DNA of 7,669 nt. It comes from Pseudomonadota bacterium (GTDB taxonomy: Bacteria > Pseudomonadota > Gammaproteobacteria > Burkholderiales > JABEVD01). The notes below the pieces were generated by a model. That model had not been told where the DNA came from, did not search any database, and was given only the letters and a program-made list of their open reading frames with translations. This document shows positions 1 to 6,033 of this stretch, piece after piece (the first letter of the stretch is position 1; each line of letters starts with the position of its first letter). The position numbers were made by a program, and so were the translations under genes. The DNA lies in NCBI GenBank assembly GCA_021811205.1, contig JAJZPK010000123.1, positions 1-7,669 on the forward strand. Reading direction: 5' to 3'.

Positions 1-583
1 TTACTATATTGTAATTAAATAAATTATTTAATTCGAAATTCCTTTTCGCCCAGTCGAGATAGGTGTTCGAAAGGTCGACCGTGGTGGTCGAAATCGCGCC
101 GCCTTTCGCGGCATGGACGGTGAAGCTTCCCGTATAGGCGAACAGGTTGAGAAAGCGCTTGCCGGATGCATTCTCCCCCACCATTTTGCGCATGTTGCGA
201 TGGTCAAGGAAAAGGCCGGTGTCGAGATAGCTGTCGAGATTGACGATGAATTTGCAGTCGTTCTCATGAACGACGAAATCCTCCCCAATGCTTCCCGTCT
301 TTTCGTACTGGGTATCGCCCTTCTGCCCTTCCCGTCTCTTGAGATGGATGGCTCCAGTCGGCAGCTGCAGGGCATTTGAGGCGGCCTGAGCGGCATCGGT
401 GCCGAAATCGCCGGACAGGATCTGGAGATGCACCCTGCCCTCGTAATAGTCGACAACGAAAGGAAATTCAGGGATGTCCCGGTCGTAGAGCCTGTAGCAG
501 GTAATGTTCAGTCTTTTCGCCCATTTGGCCAGGTGCTTCGCGTTCTTGCGCAGCCTGTTCTCGAACATCCCGATGTCAGGCAT
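1..583 (-). CDS. rlmK: RlmK-type 23S rRNA methyltransferase, standalone, 3' end outside window
   Basis: Partial gene: 194 codons are visible from an ATG at 583 and the frame is still open at base 1. The protein is a class I SAM-dependent methyltransferase resembling the C-terminal (RlmK) half of RlmKL, which makes m7G2069 in 23S rRNA. Seen: an N-terminal start MFENRLRKN (residues 6-14), YRLYDRDIPEF (30-40), the strongly conserved NLDSYLDTGLFLDHR (115-129), the SAM-binding motif I region FLNLFAYTGSFTVHAAKGGA (144-163) and TTTVDLSNTYLDW (165-177). The catalytic motif lies beyond the edge. The same frame is closed by a stop at 662-664, so no THUMP/RlmL half can be attached upstream. The start overlaps the end of the ABC-F gene by 8 bases (ATGCCTGA), implying translational coupling; a second ATG at 568 is also possible. 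The last 36 bases are very AT-rich although the frame stays open. The family call is firm; RlmK specificity is inferred. Confidence 0.87.
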   Translation of the reverse strand, partial: MPDIGMFENRLRKNAKHLAKWAKRLNITCYRLYDRDIPEFPFVVDYYEGRVHLQILSGDFGTDAAQAASNALQLPTGAIHLKRREGQKGDTQYEKTGSIGEDFVVHENDCKFIVNLDSYLDTGLFLDHRNMRKMVGENASGKRFLNLFAYTGSFTVHAAKGGAISTTTVDLSNTYLDWAKRNFELNNLFNYNIV

Positions 584-2447
584 GCTTTTCCAGCTCTTCC
601 CAGCGCGACAGGGCTTCCAGCAATTCGGCTTCGATCGCATCGAACCGACCCTGGATTGCCTTTATTTTTTCAGGGGAATTCTTGTAGAAATCCGGATCGG
701 AAAGCTGCTCTTCCAGCTGCTTCTGTTCATGCTCCAGCTTTTCAATTCTGGCCGGGATTTCATCGAGCTCGCGCGTTTCCTTGTAGCCCAGTTTTTTCTG
801 CTTTGCAGCGGCAGGTGCCTTCCTGATAGGGGCGGGTTTCTCCATGACGGGAAGCTGCCTTTGCCTGACCCAGTCCTCATACCCGCCCACGTATTCCTGC
901 CATTTTCCGTTCCCTTCGGATGCGATCACCTGCGTCACCACGTTGTCGAGGAAGGCCCGATCGTGGCTCACCAGAAATAGCGTGCCTGAATAGTCGAGCA
1001 GCAGCGCTTCCAGCATCTCCAGAGTTTCGATGTCGAGGTCGTTGGTCGGCTCGTCCAGCACCAGAACGTTGACGGGTTTCGTGAAGAGCCTGGCGAGAAG
1101 CAGCCTGTTGCGCTCGCCCCCCGACAGGCTTTTCACCGGGGATCTCGCACGTTCGGGGGAGAAAAGGAAATCTCCCAGATAGCTGATCACGTGCTTTTTC
1201 TCTCCGTTGATCTCGATGAAGTCGCTTCCCTGGCTGATGACGTCGGCAAGCGTCGCCTCGAGGTCGAGCTTTTCGCGCAGTTGGTCGAAATAGGCGATCT
1301 CGAGCTTTGTGCCCAGCTTAACCGAGCCCGAATCAGGGGGGATTTCGCCGAGGATCAGCTTCAAAAGGGTGCTCTTGCCTGCTCCGTTCGGCCCCAGTAT
1401 GCCTATCCTGTCTCCGCGCATGATGCGGCACGAAAATCCGTCAATTATCTTTTTTCCATCATACGACTTGGAGACGTCTTCGAGCTCGGCGACGAGCTTG
1501 CCCGACTTCATGCCGTCCTCGAGATTGAAGCTGACGCGGCCGAGTGACTCCCTGCGCTTTTCGCGCTCGACTCTCAGGCGCTCCAGCCTTCTCACCCTGC
1601 CCTCGTTCCTCGTTCTTCTCGCCTCGACCCCTTTCCTGATCCAGACCTCTTCCTGGGCGAGCAGCTTGTCGAATTTCTGCGCCTTGGCCGCCTCGGCCTC
1701 GAGCATTGCTGCCTTCTTTTCCTGGTAGTAGGAGAAATTGCCTTCGAAGCTTGCGAGCTTTCCACGATCCAGCTCGACTATCCTGGTTGCGACGTTGTCG
1801 AGAAAACGCCTGTCGTGGGTGATGAAGAAGACGCTGCCCTGGTAGGACAGAATGAATTCTTCGAGCCAGGCAATGGATGAAAGATCGAGATGATTGGTCG
1901 GCTCATCCATGAACAGGATGTCGGGCTGGCAAACCAGCGCCCTGCCGAGGGCCACGCGCTTTCTCTGCCCGCCCGAGAGGGACGCAAGCTTTGCATCGAG
2001 CGGCAATCCGAGCCGGGACGAGACGGCTTCTATCCTGGATTCGACATTCCAGCCGTCACCCGCTTCGAGCTTCGATTGCAGGATGTGGAGTTCGTCGAGC
2101 AGCTTAGGGTCTTCGCTTTTGGACAGTTCATTCGATACGGCATGGTATTCGAGCAGAATGCGGCTCAATTCCCCCAGGCCGTCCGAAACAGCTTCGAAGA
2201 CGGTGTGCTCGGGGTCGAACTCGGGTTCCTGTTCGACGAAGGCGATTTTGAGCCCGGGCGCATGCCAAACCTTTCCGTCGTCGAGCGCGGCCATTCCTGC
2301 AAGCACCCTGATCAGGCTCGATTTTCCTGCGCCGTTCCTGCCGATGAGGCCGACCCGCTCCCCATCTTCCAGAACCAGATCGGCTTGGTCGAGCAAGGCA
2401 TGGTGGCCGTAGGCGAGCGAGCCCTTGTCCAGCGTGATGATCGGCAT
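576..2447 (-). CDS. uup: ABC-F family ATPase, Uup type
   Basis: Complete 623-residue ABC-F protein with two fused ATPase domains and no membrane segments. These proteins are cytosolic and act on the ribosome; Uup was first known for its effect on precise transposon excision. Domain 1: Walker A GRNGAGKS (36-43), signature LSGGQRKR (157-164), Walker B and catalytic Glu in LFMDEPTNHLD (178-188), H-loop His211. An arginine- and lysine-rich helical linker spans about 240-310, the ABC-F hallmark. Domain 2: Walker A GPNGAGKS (352-359), signature LSGGERNR (441-448), Walker B LVLDEPTNDLD (462-472), H-loop His495. Both catalytic glutamates are intact. A proline/alanine/lysine-rich hinge (about 533-552) leads to a C-terminal coiled coil (about 553-622), which separates Uup from EttA and most other ABC-F proteins. 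The start ATG shares one base with the TAA stop of the peroxiredoxin gene (TAATG), with no strong ribosome site of its own, suggesting coupled translation. Confidence 0.95.
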   Translation of the reverse strand: MPIITLDKGSLAYGHHALLDQADLVLEDGERVGLIGRNGAGKSSLIRVLAGMAALDDGKVWHAPGLKIAFVEQEPEFDPEHTVFEAVSDGLGELSRILLEYHAVSNELSKSEDPKLLDELHILQSKLEAGDGWNVESRIEAVSSRLGLPLDAKLASLSGGQRKRVALGRALVCQPDILFMDEPTNHLDLSSIAWLEEFILSYQGSVFFITHDRRFLDNVATRIVELDRGKLASFEGNFSYYQEKKAAMLEAEAAKAQKFDKLLAQEEVWIRKGVEARRTRNEGRVRRLERLRVEREKRRESLGRVSFNLEDGMKSGKLVAELEDVSKSYDGKKIIDGFSCRIMRGDRIGILGPNGAGKSTLLKLILGEIPPDSGSVKLGTKLEIAYFDQLREKLDLEATLADVISQGSDFIEINGEKKHVISYLGDFLFSPERARSPVKSLSGGERNRLLLARLFTKPVNVLVLDEPTNDLDIETLEMLEALLLDYSGTLFLVSHDRAFLDNVVTQVIASEGNGKWQEYVGGYEDWVRQRQLPVMEKPAPIRKAPAAAKQKKLGYKETRELDEIPARIEKLEHEQKQLEEQLSDPDFYKNSPEKIKAIQGRFDAIEAELLEALSRWEELEKHA

Positions 2448-2983
2448 TATCGGGCCGAAAGCCGTTTCAGGTCGTCCAATACGGCGTTGACGTGGGCGTA
2501 GATCTGCACCTTGTCGTAGACTTTCGCGATATTGCCCTTGGGGTCGATCAGGAAGGTGTAGCGCCTCGCCAGCTTGAAGAGCACGAGATTTTCCAGCACG
2601 CCGTATTCCCTGGTCACGGTTCCGCTGGTATCGGCAAGGAGCGGAAAGGGAAGCTTGTTCTTCTCGGCGAATTTGGCGTGGCTGGCCTCGGTATCGAGGC
2701 TCACGCCCAGGATGCTCGCGCCGGCAGCCTTGATCTTTGCAAAATTATCCCTGAAGGCGCAGGCTTCCTTGGTGCAATAAGGCGTGTCGTCCTTGGGATA
2801 GAAGTAAAGGACCAGCCATTTTCCCCTGTATTCGGCCAGGGAATGCATTTTTCCGTTCTGGTCCGGGAGCGAGAAGGCGGGCGCAACCTGCCCGACCTTG
2901 GGAATGCCTCCCTTGCTGCTCATCTGGTACCAGAAGAAAAGCGACACGACAGCGATCGTGCCGACGAAAACGATCCATTTCAT
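2447..2983 (-). CDS. bcp: Membrane-anchored PrxQ/Bcp-type thiol peroxiredoxin
   Basis: Complete 178-residue peroxiredoxin of the PrxQ (bacterioferritin comigratory protein) group, which reduces hydrogen peroxide and organic hydroperoxides through cysteine chemistry. Seen: thioredoxin-like fold start GQVAPAFSLPDQNG (31-44), active site YFYPKDDTPYCTKEAC (60-75) with the P-xxx-T-xx-C motif (Pro63, Thr67, peroxidatic Cys70), resolving Cys75 five residues later as in atypical 2-Cys PrxQ, and the late Arg in RYTFLIDPKG (141-150). Unlike the usual soluble protein of about 155 residues, it begins with one hydrophobic segment (about 4-20) after a positive N-terminus, so it is probably a signal anchor with the enzyme facing the periplasm. 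The residue before the peroxidatic Cys is Tyr where Gly is commoner. The start is backed by GGAG seven bases upstream. It sits 42 bases after the phosphatase gene and overlaps the Uup start by one base. Function is firm; topology is inferred. Confidence 0.93.
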   Translation of the reverse strand: MKWIVFVGTIAVVSLFFWYQMSSKGGIPKVGQVAPAFSLPDQNGKMHSLAEYRGKWLVLYFYPKDDTPYCTKEACAFRDNFAKIKAAGASILGVSLDTEASHAKFAEKNKLPFPLLADTSGTVTREYGVLENLVLFKLARRYTFLIDPKGNIAKVYDKVQIYAHVNAVLDDLKRLSAR

Positions 2984-3025
2984 GCTTTGCTCCGATTCGA
3001 GCGGTCAATGATAGCACGGGCAGGA

Positions 3026-3646
3026 TCAGAATTCCCGCTTGAACCCAACGGAAAACCCGCCGGGCAGAATCTGGAGGGTGAAGGATTTCTGCCTGGAATG
3101 CGCGTAATACCCCGAAAGCGTGCCGACTGCAAATCCCGCCAGAGCGTCCGTCTGCCAGTGCGCCTGCACCTTCATGCGCGCGACCATGTCGTAAAGGGGA
3201 AGGATCTCCAGGCCGTAAGCCCAGGGTGTGTCCTGCCTGTATTCGAGGACGAAAGGCGTGACCAGCGCGCTCATCGCGGCGACTTCACCGCTGGGGAAGC
3301 TGTAATGGCTGCCCCCCTGGAAAAACTGGTTCGGATCGTTGGTCTGGGATGGTCTTGCCCGGGTGAAGGCGGCTTTCATCACCGCGCTTGACGCGGATGC
3401 GAGCAGGGTCGAGTCGACCGATTGCCAGAGCGTCTTCCCCATCCTCGACTGGTCGCCTTCCCAGAGCGCGCCGGCGAAGTCTCCTGCGACCAGCAGGGTG
3501 AGCAGGTTTTTCTGGATCTGCCGCTTGTAGATGCCGCTGTCGTCGTAGCTCCATTTATGATCGATGCCCAGCGGCCCGCCCCCTGCGAAAGCGCTTGCGG
3601 ACAGGATGAAGACGGGCAGGATGACAAGCGATTTGAGAGAAATCAC
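3026..3646 (-). CDS. Secreted PAP2-family phosphatase with variant motif 2
   Basis: PAP2 (type 2 phosphatidic acid phosphatase) superfamily protein; relatives dephosphorylate lipid phosphates or other phosphomonoesters. I chose the GTG at 3646 (206 residues). It has GGAGA six bases upstream and gives a clean signal peptide ending SASAFA (about residues 16-21) before GGG. A TTG at 3673 adds nine residues but lies over the likely promoter. Motif 1 is KAAFTRARP (91-99, K-x6-RP), motif 2 is SFPSGE (116-121) and motif 3 is ARMKVQAHWQTD (156-167, R-x5-H-x3-D). Motif 2 normally reads PSGH and here ends in Glu121, replacing the general-acid histidine, while the motif 3 nucleophile His163 and its Asp167 partner remain. 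Outside the signal peptide only modest hydrophobic stretches are seen, so a periplasmic or loosely membrane-associated protein is likely. It is the first gene of the four-gene operon. The substrate cannot be told, and whether it is an active phosphatase is uncertain. Confidence 0.85.
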   Translation of the reverse strand: MISLKSLVILPVFILSASAFAGGGPLGIDHKWSYDDSGIYKRQIQKNLLTLLVAGDFAGALWEGDQSRMGKTLWQSVDSTLLASASSAVMKAAFTRARPSQTNDPNQFFQGGSHYSFPSGEVAAMSALVTPFVLEYRQDTPWAYGLEILPLYDMVARMKVQAHWQTDALAGFAVGTLSGYYAHSRQKSFTLQILPGGFSVGFKREF

Positions 3647-3665
3647 GGCATTTCTCCAGGTTGGA

Positions 3666-3693
3666 TTTATCAAAGCGGCAATTTTGCTGTAAA
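3666..3693 (-). promoter_or_regulatory. Candidate promoter of the PAP2-Prx-Uup-RlmK operon
   Basis: On the minus strand, TTTACA (3693-3688, five of six matches to the -35 consensus) stands 16 bases from GATAAA (3671-3666, four of six matches to -10). Transcription would begin near 3659, just before the ribosome site of the GTG start at 3646. This makes the upstream TTG start unlikely but gives a very short leader. Assigned by eye; moderate to low certainty. Confidence 0.35.
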
Positions 3694-3695
3694 AT
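3667..3695 (+). promoter_or_regulatory. Candidate promoter of tRNA-Arg
   Basis: TTATCA (3667-3672) and TAAAAT (3690-3695, five of six matches to -10) are separated by 17 bases. Transcription would start near 3702, eight bases before the mature tRNA. The elements almost coincide with those of the opposing operon promoter, so the two would compete for polymerase. Assigned by eye. Confidence 0.4.
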
Positions 3696-3709
3696 CGTCT
3701 TTCTCGGAT

Positions 3710-3784
3710 GCCTTCGTAGTTAAATGGATATAACGGGCCCCTCCTAAGGGCCAGTTACAGGTTCGATTCCTGTCGAGGGTACCA
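3710..3784 (+). tRNA. tRNA-Arg (anticodon CCU), CCA encoded
   Basis: A full cloverleaf can be drawn. The acceptor stem GCCTTCG pairs with CGAGGGT, using two G-U pairs. The D stem is GTTA/TAAC. The anticodon stem GGCCC/GGGCC encloses loop CTCCTAA with anticodon CCT, which reads AGG. The T stem ACAGG/CCTGT encloses TTCGATT. The discriminator is A, followed by an encoded CCA. At 75 bases it is a normal size. The T-arm and 3' end of tRNA genes are classical integration sites, and an integrase remnant follows about 140 bp downstream. Confidence 0.96.
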
Positions 3785-3831
3785 TCAAGCTTCCTTAAAT
3801 CAATAAATTCACAAGCAAAATCAAAAAGTTG

Positions 3832-3850
3832 CGCAAAATTTTGCGGTTTT
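3832..3850 (+). terminator. Palindrome followed by T-run: weak terminator or operator
   Basis: CGCAAAATTTTGCG (3832-3845) is a perfect 14-bp palindrome. As RNA it could fold with a five-pair CGCAA/TTGCG stem and AATT loop, followed by GTTTT. It lies 48 bases after the tRNA and is the only terminator-like structure there, but the stem is short. It could equally be a binding site linked to the former integrase gene. Confidence 0.3.
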
Positions 3851-3862
3851 ATGCATGCCCGA

Positions 3863-3908
3863 ACATACCCCCAGATATGCGGATATGATTTTCAAACAGG
3901 GGGCATGT
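3863..3908. repeat. Imperfect inverted repeat in front of the integrase remnant
   Basis: ACATACCCCC (3863-3872) is the reverse complement of GGGGGCATGT (3899-3908) at nine of ten positions, with a 26-base spacer. It lies directly upstream of the remnant integrase start at 3921. It may be what is left of an arm-type integrase or excisionase site or of the integrase control region; the sequence does not decide. Confidence 0.35.
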
Positions 3909-3920
3909 ATGGGGCATCGG

Positions 3921-4123
3921 ATGTCGATTACGGATTCGATTCAAAAAAATGCCAAGCCCAGAAAAAGCCTTGTGAAATAAGCGACTCTGGCGGTTCATAT
4001 CTGCAAATCACGCCCACAGGAGGCAAATATTGGCGTCTCAAGTATAGAATCGACGGCAAGGAAAAGCTACACGCGATTGGAGCATGGCCTGAAGTAACCC
4101 TGGCATTTCTAAGTTTGTGTTAG
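3921..4123 (+). pseudogene. P4-type tyrosine integrase remnant, frameshifted and truncated
   Basis: Remnant of the N-terminal arm-binding domain (DUF4102 type) of a tRNA-targeting tyrosine integrase. The start is ATG 3921, with GGGG seven bases upstream. The first frame reads MSITDSIQKNAKPRKSLVK and stops at TAA 3978-3980. Homology resumes in another frame with ISDSGGSYLQITPTGG, then KYWRLKYRIDGKEKL and IGAWPEVTLA, ending near 4105, where family members continue with an alanine/arginine-rich helix. One lost A in the short A-run at 3975-3977 would restore the frame (VK-ISD). After 4105 comes an unrelated five-codon tail to a stop at 4121. The core-binding and catalytic domains (the R, H-x-x-R and Y residues) are missing altogether, so no integrase activity is possible. 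The position just after tRNA-Arg is typical for the family and marks an old insertion. A longer frame from ATG 3851 covers the second segment but its first part does not resemble integrase. Confidence 0.85.
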
Positions 4124-4160
4124 CACGCATGCCAGCAAGTCGATTGCAAAGTGCTTTCAG

Positions 4161-4178
4161 GCTCGTGGTCGAACGAGC
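4161..4178 (-). terminator. Hairpin at the end of the chemoreceptor gene
   Basis: Immediately after the TGA stop of the minus-strand chemoreceptor gene, GCTCGT and ACGAGC form a six-pair stem with a six-base loop. No U-run follows on the minus strand, so it is at best a weak or factor-dependent terminator or an RNA 3' end structure. Confidence 0.25.
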
Positions 4179-5807
4179 TCAGGCAATCCGGAACTTCCTT
4201 GCCAGCTCTTCTAGGTTCTGGGCGAGTTCCGCCATTTTCTTCGCCTCGTTTGCAGTTTCGCCTGCAGCAATATTGTTTTGCTCTGTACCTTGCGCAATTT
4301 TTTCAAGGCGCAGAGCGACATCCCGCGCCGAGATGGATTGCTCTTCAATAGCCTGAGTAATGTCATTGACGGCGCGCGCTGCATGATTCGTAGCAATGCT
4401 GATGTTGCCAATTGAATCTCCGGCTTTCCTCGCCAAGCCAACACCGTGGCTGACCTTTTCCACCCCGCAGGCCATTTCTTCCATTGCTTCCCTGGTGCCA
4501 TCCTGAATTTTTTTTATCATGCCGCTGATTTCATTGGTTGACATGGCTGTTCTTTCAGCGAGCTTGCGGACTTCGTCCGCCACCACGGCAAACCCGCGTC
4601 CTTGCTCTCCGGCGCGCGCCGCCTCAATGGCAGCATTCAATGCCAGCAGGTTGGTTTGATCGGCGACTTCCCTGATAGCGTCGGCAATTCCGGAAATTTC
4701 GCTCGAATATTCCCCCAAGCTGTTAATTTTCTCGGCCACTTGATTGACCGTCGTTGCAATATTTTCCATTTCGGAAGCGGCTGCGTGGACCACTCGCCCG
4801 CCTTCCGCAGACTGGACGCTTGATTCTTGACTGACCTGGTGCGCATCTTTGGCATGCTCATTTACCTGATCGATCGACACAGACAGCTGCTCCATGGCTG
4901 AGGCCATGCCCGAAGACAGCTCGGATTGCATTTCGTTGACTTTTGAGCTTTTCAACGCGGAACTGGATACCACAACGGAACTTTGGCCGATATTTTTAAT
5001 GCCTTCCTGCAGTGTCGCGATCAGCTCGTGCAAGTTGTTGCGCATGACCGAGATGGCTGCATTCACGTTGCCGACTTCGTCCTTGGATGGAGCGGGCAAT
5101 GGTTTAGTCAGGTCACCGGCGGCAATGCTCTCAGCGGCTTTGAGCGAATCTCTCAGGCCCAGCCGGATGCGGCGAATCACGAAATGAGATTGCAGTAAAA
5201 CTCCCGCAATTCCCACGGTTCCAATGCTGATGCATGTGGTGTTGCCCCATCCCTGAAATTTGGCGACGATTGTCAGGGCAAATCCTGCAACTCCGGTAAG
5301 GCTGAGCGCCCACAGCCGCGCCGCAATGCTCATGCCTTTCAGTCTGGTGCCTATCCCCGGCCACAAGCTGCGTTTCAGCACAATACCTTCGTCAAGATAA
5401 TCTGTACCACCCTGACGCATCCGCGCATAAATCATTTCTGCGCTATCGATTTCGTCTCGGGAAGCCGCCACGCGCACCGAGACATAACCCGAGCCATCGG
5501 CAAGCGGCGAAGCGTATGCGCGCACCCAGTAGTGATCGCCGTCCTTTCGGCGATTCTTGACCAGGCCACTCCATGGCCGTCCCTTTTTCAGCGTGGCCCA
5601 CAAATCCCTGAAAGCTTCCGGTGGCATGTCGGGGTGGCGCACGATGTTATGGGGCTGGCCAATCAGTTCTTCCTTGGTGAAGCCAGAAAGCTCGATGAAT
5701 GCCTTGTTCGCCCGGGTAATCTGGCCTTTCAGGTTGGTGTAGGAAATCACGGTTTGCCCGTGGGGGAACGGATACTCCCTGCCGGTTACTGGCTGATTGT
5801 TTCGCAT
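4179..5807 (-). CDS. aer: Aer-like PAS-HAMP chemoreceptor (energy taxis)
   Basis: Complete 542-residue methyl-accepting-type protein of the Aer group, which senses cellular redox state through FAD bound to a cytoplasmic PAS domain and signals to CheA/CheW. PAS covers about 10-120 and keeps residues linked to FAD binding in E. coli Aer: Asn34, the VRHPDMP stretch (56-62) with Arg57, His58 and Asp60, then Trp70, and [18 protein letters not shown] (84-101). Two hydrophobic stretches (about 162-183 and 191-211) with a very short connector form a membrane hairpin, so there is no periplasmic ligand domain. A HAMP-like segment (about 211-265) contains the usual GDLTKPL and DEVG. The signalling domain (about 270-540) has the conserved hairpin tip [20 protein letters not shown] (381-400) followed by [20 protein letters not shown] (401-420). 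No CheR/CheB pentapeptide is seen at the C-terminus (KFRIA). The start is ATG 5807 with weak GAG upstream. The gene is divergent from the MerR/B12 regulator and convergent with the integrase remnant. Confidence 0.94.
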   Translation of the reverse strand: MRNNQPVTGREYPFPHGQTVISYTNLKGQITRANKAFIELSGFTKEELIGQPHNIVRHPDMPPEAFRDLWATLKKGRPWSGLVKNRRKDGDHYWVRAYASPLADGSGYVSVRVAASRDEIDSAEMIYARMRQGGTDYLDEGIVLKRSLWPGIGTRLKGMSIAARLWALSLTGVAGFALTIVAKFQGWGNTTCISIGTVGIAGVLLQSHFVIRRIRLGLRDSLKAAESIAAGDLTKPLPAPSKDEVGNVNAAISVMRNNLHELIATLQEGIKNIGQSSVVVSSSALKSSKVNEMQSELSSGMASAMEQLSVSIDQVNEHAKDAHQVSQESSVQSAEGGRVVHAAASEMENIATTVNQVAEKINSLGEYSSEISGIADAIREVADQTNLLALNAAIEAARAGEQGRGFAVVADEVRKLAERTAMSTNEISGMIKKIQDGTREAMEEMACGVEKVSHGVGLARKAGDSIGNISIATNHAARAVNDITQAIEEQSISARDVALRLEKIAQGTEQNNIAAGETANEAKKMAELAQNLEELARKFRIA

Positions 5808-5829
5808 TTTAACTCGCTCTATATCAGTG

Positions 5830-5842
5830 GAATTTAAATTTC
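5830..5842 (-). repeat. 13-mer GAAATTTAAATTC, copy 1 (inverted partner at 5960)
   Basis: On the minus strand this reads GAAATTTAAATTC, 23 bases upstream of the chemoreceptor ATG. It matches 12 of 13 bases of the copy at 5960-5972 on the plus strand, in opposite orientation. It lies between weak promoter-like hexamers on the minus strand (TTTCAA 5848-5843, GATATA 5825-5820). It may be a binding site shared by the divergent genes, but its AT-rich make-up makes chance possible. Confidence 0.35.
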
Positions 5843-5959
5843 TTGAAAGCCAAGTCCGGAATTGCTTTCACGTTAAGTAACCAATCGTAATGGTCCGTCG
5901 CGCAGCCAAACACTGGAAATCAACCACAATACTTACTTGAACAATCTTCATTATCTTCT

Positions 5960-5972
5960 GAAATTTAAAATC
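5960..5972 (+). repeat. 13-mer GAAATTTAAAATC, copy 2
   Basis: Plus-strand partner of the 5830-5842 element, 61 bases upstream of the MerR-family start. A possible -35 element TTGAAC lies at 5937-5942, but no convincing -10 with normal spacing follows. A MerR-type promoter with an over-long spacer (about 21 bases, -10 TTTAAA at 5964-5969) would fit, but only loosely. Confidence 0.3.
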
Positions 5973-5982
5973 AATGCTGTGG

Positions 5983-5994
5983 CGTGACGTCACG
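5983..5994. promoter_or_regulatory. Perfect 12-bp palindrome, candidate operator
   Basis: CGTGACGTCACG is its own reverse complement over all 12 bases and ends 39 bases before the MerR-family start codon. A dyad of this size in the leader or promoter of a gene for a dimeric or tetrameric DNA-binding regulator is a natural candidate for autoregulation. No matching known operator is claimed. Confidence 0.45.
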
Positions 5995-6033
5995 GAATGA
6001 GCGGTCTGTCCGGGACGGTGTTAAAGTTGCAAA

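Noticed and set aside
28..456. Minus-strand open frame of 142 codons
   Set aside because: It lies in a different frame inside the RlmK gene, whose true frame shows conserved methyltransferase motifs; this one has a serine/arginine/proline-rich shadow composition.
1890..2501. Plus-strand open frame of 203 codons opposite the ABC-F gene
   Set aside because: Antisense shadow of a strongly conserved ATPase; no recognisable domain and no ribosome site.
2492..3391. Plus-strand open frame of 299 codons opposite peroxiredoxin and PAP2
   Set aside because: It runs antisense across two real genes with clear motifs, and its composition is that of a shadow frame.
3851..3920. Upstream extension of the integrase remnant from ATG 3851
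   Set aside because: The residues before about 3974 in this frame do not match the integrase family, while the frame from ATG 3921 does; the extension overlaps the inverted-repeat region.
3785..4180. CRISPR array or tandem repeats in the low-GC stretch after the tRNA
   Set aside because: No regularly spaced direct repeats are present; only the palindrome and one imperfect inverted repeat are seen.
4117..4356. Short plus-strand frame crossing the end of the chemoreceptor gene
   Set aside because: Mostly antisense to the conserved signalling domain; low-complexity Ala/Ser/Phe composition and no homology to the missing integrase domains.
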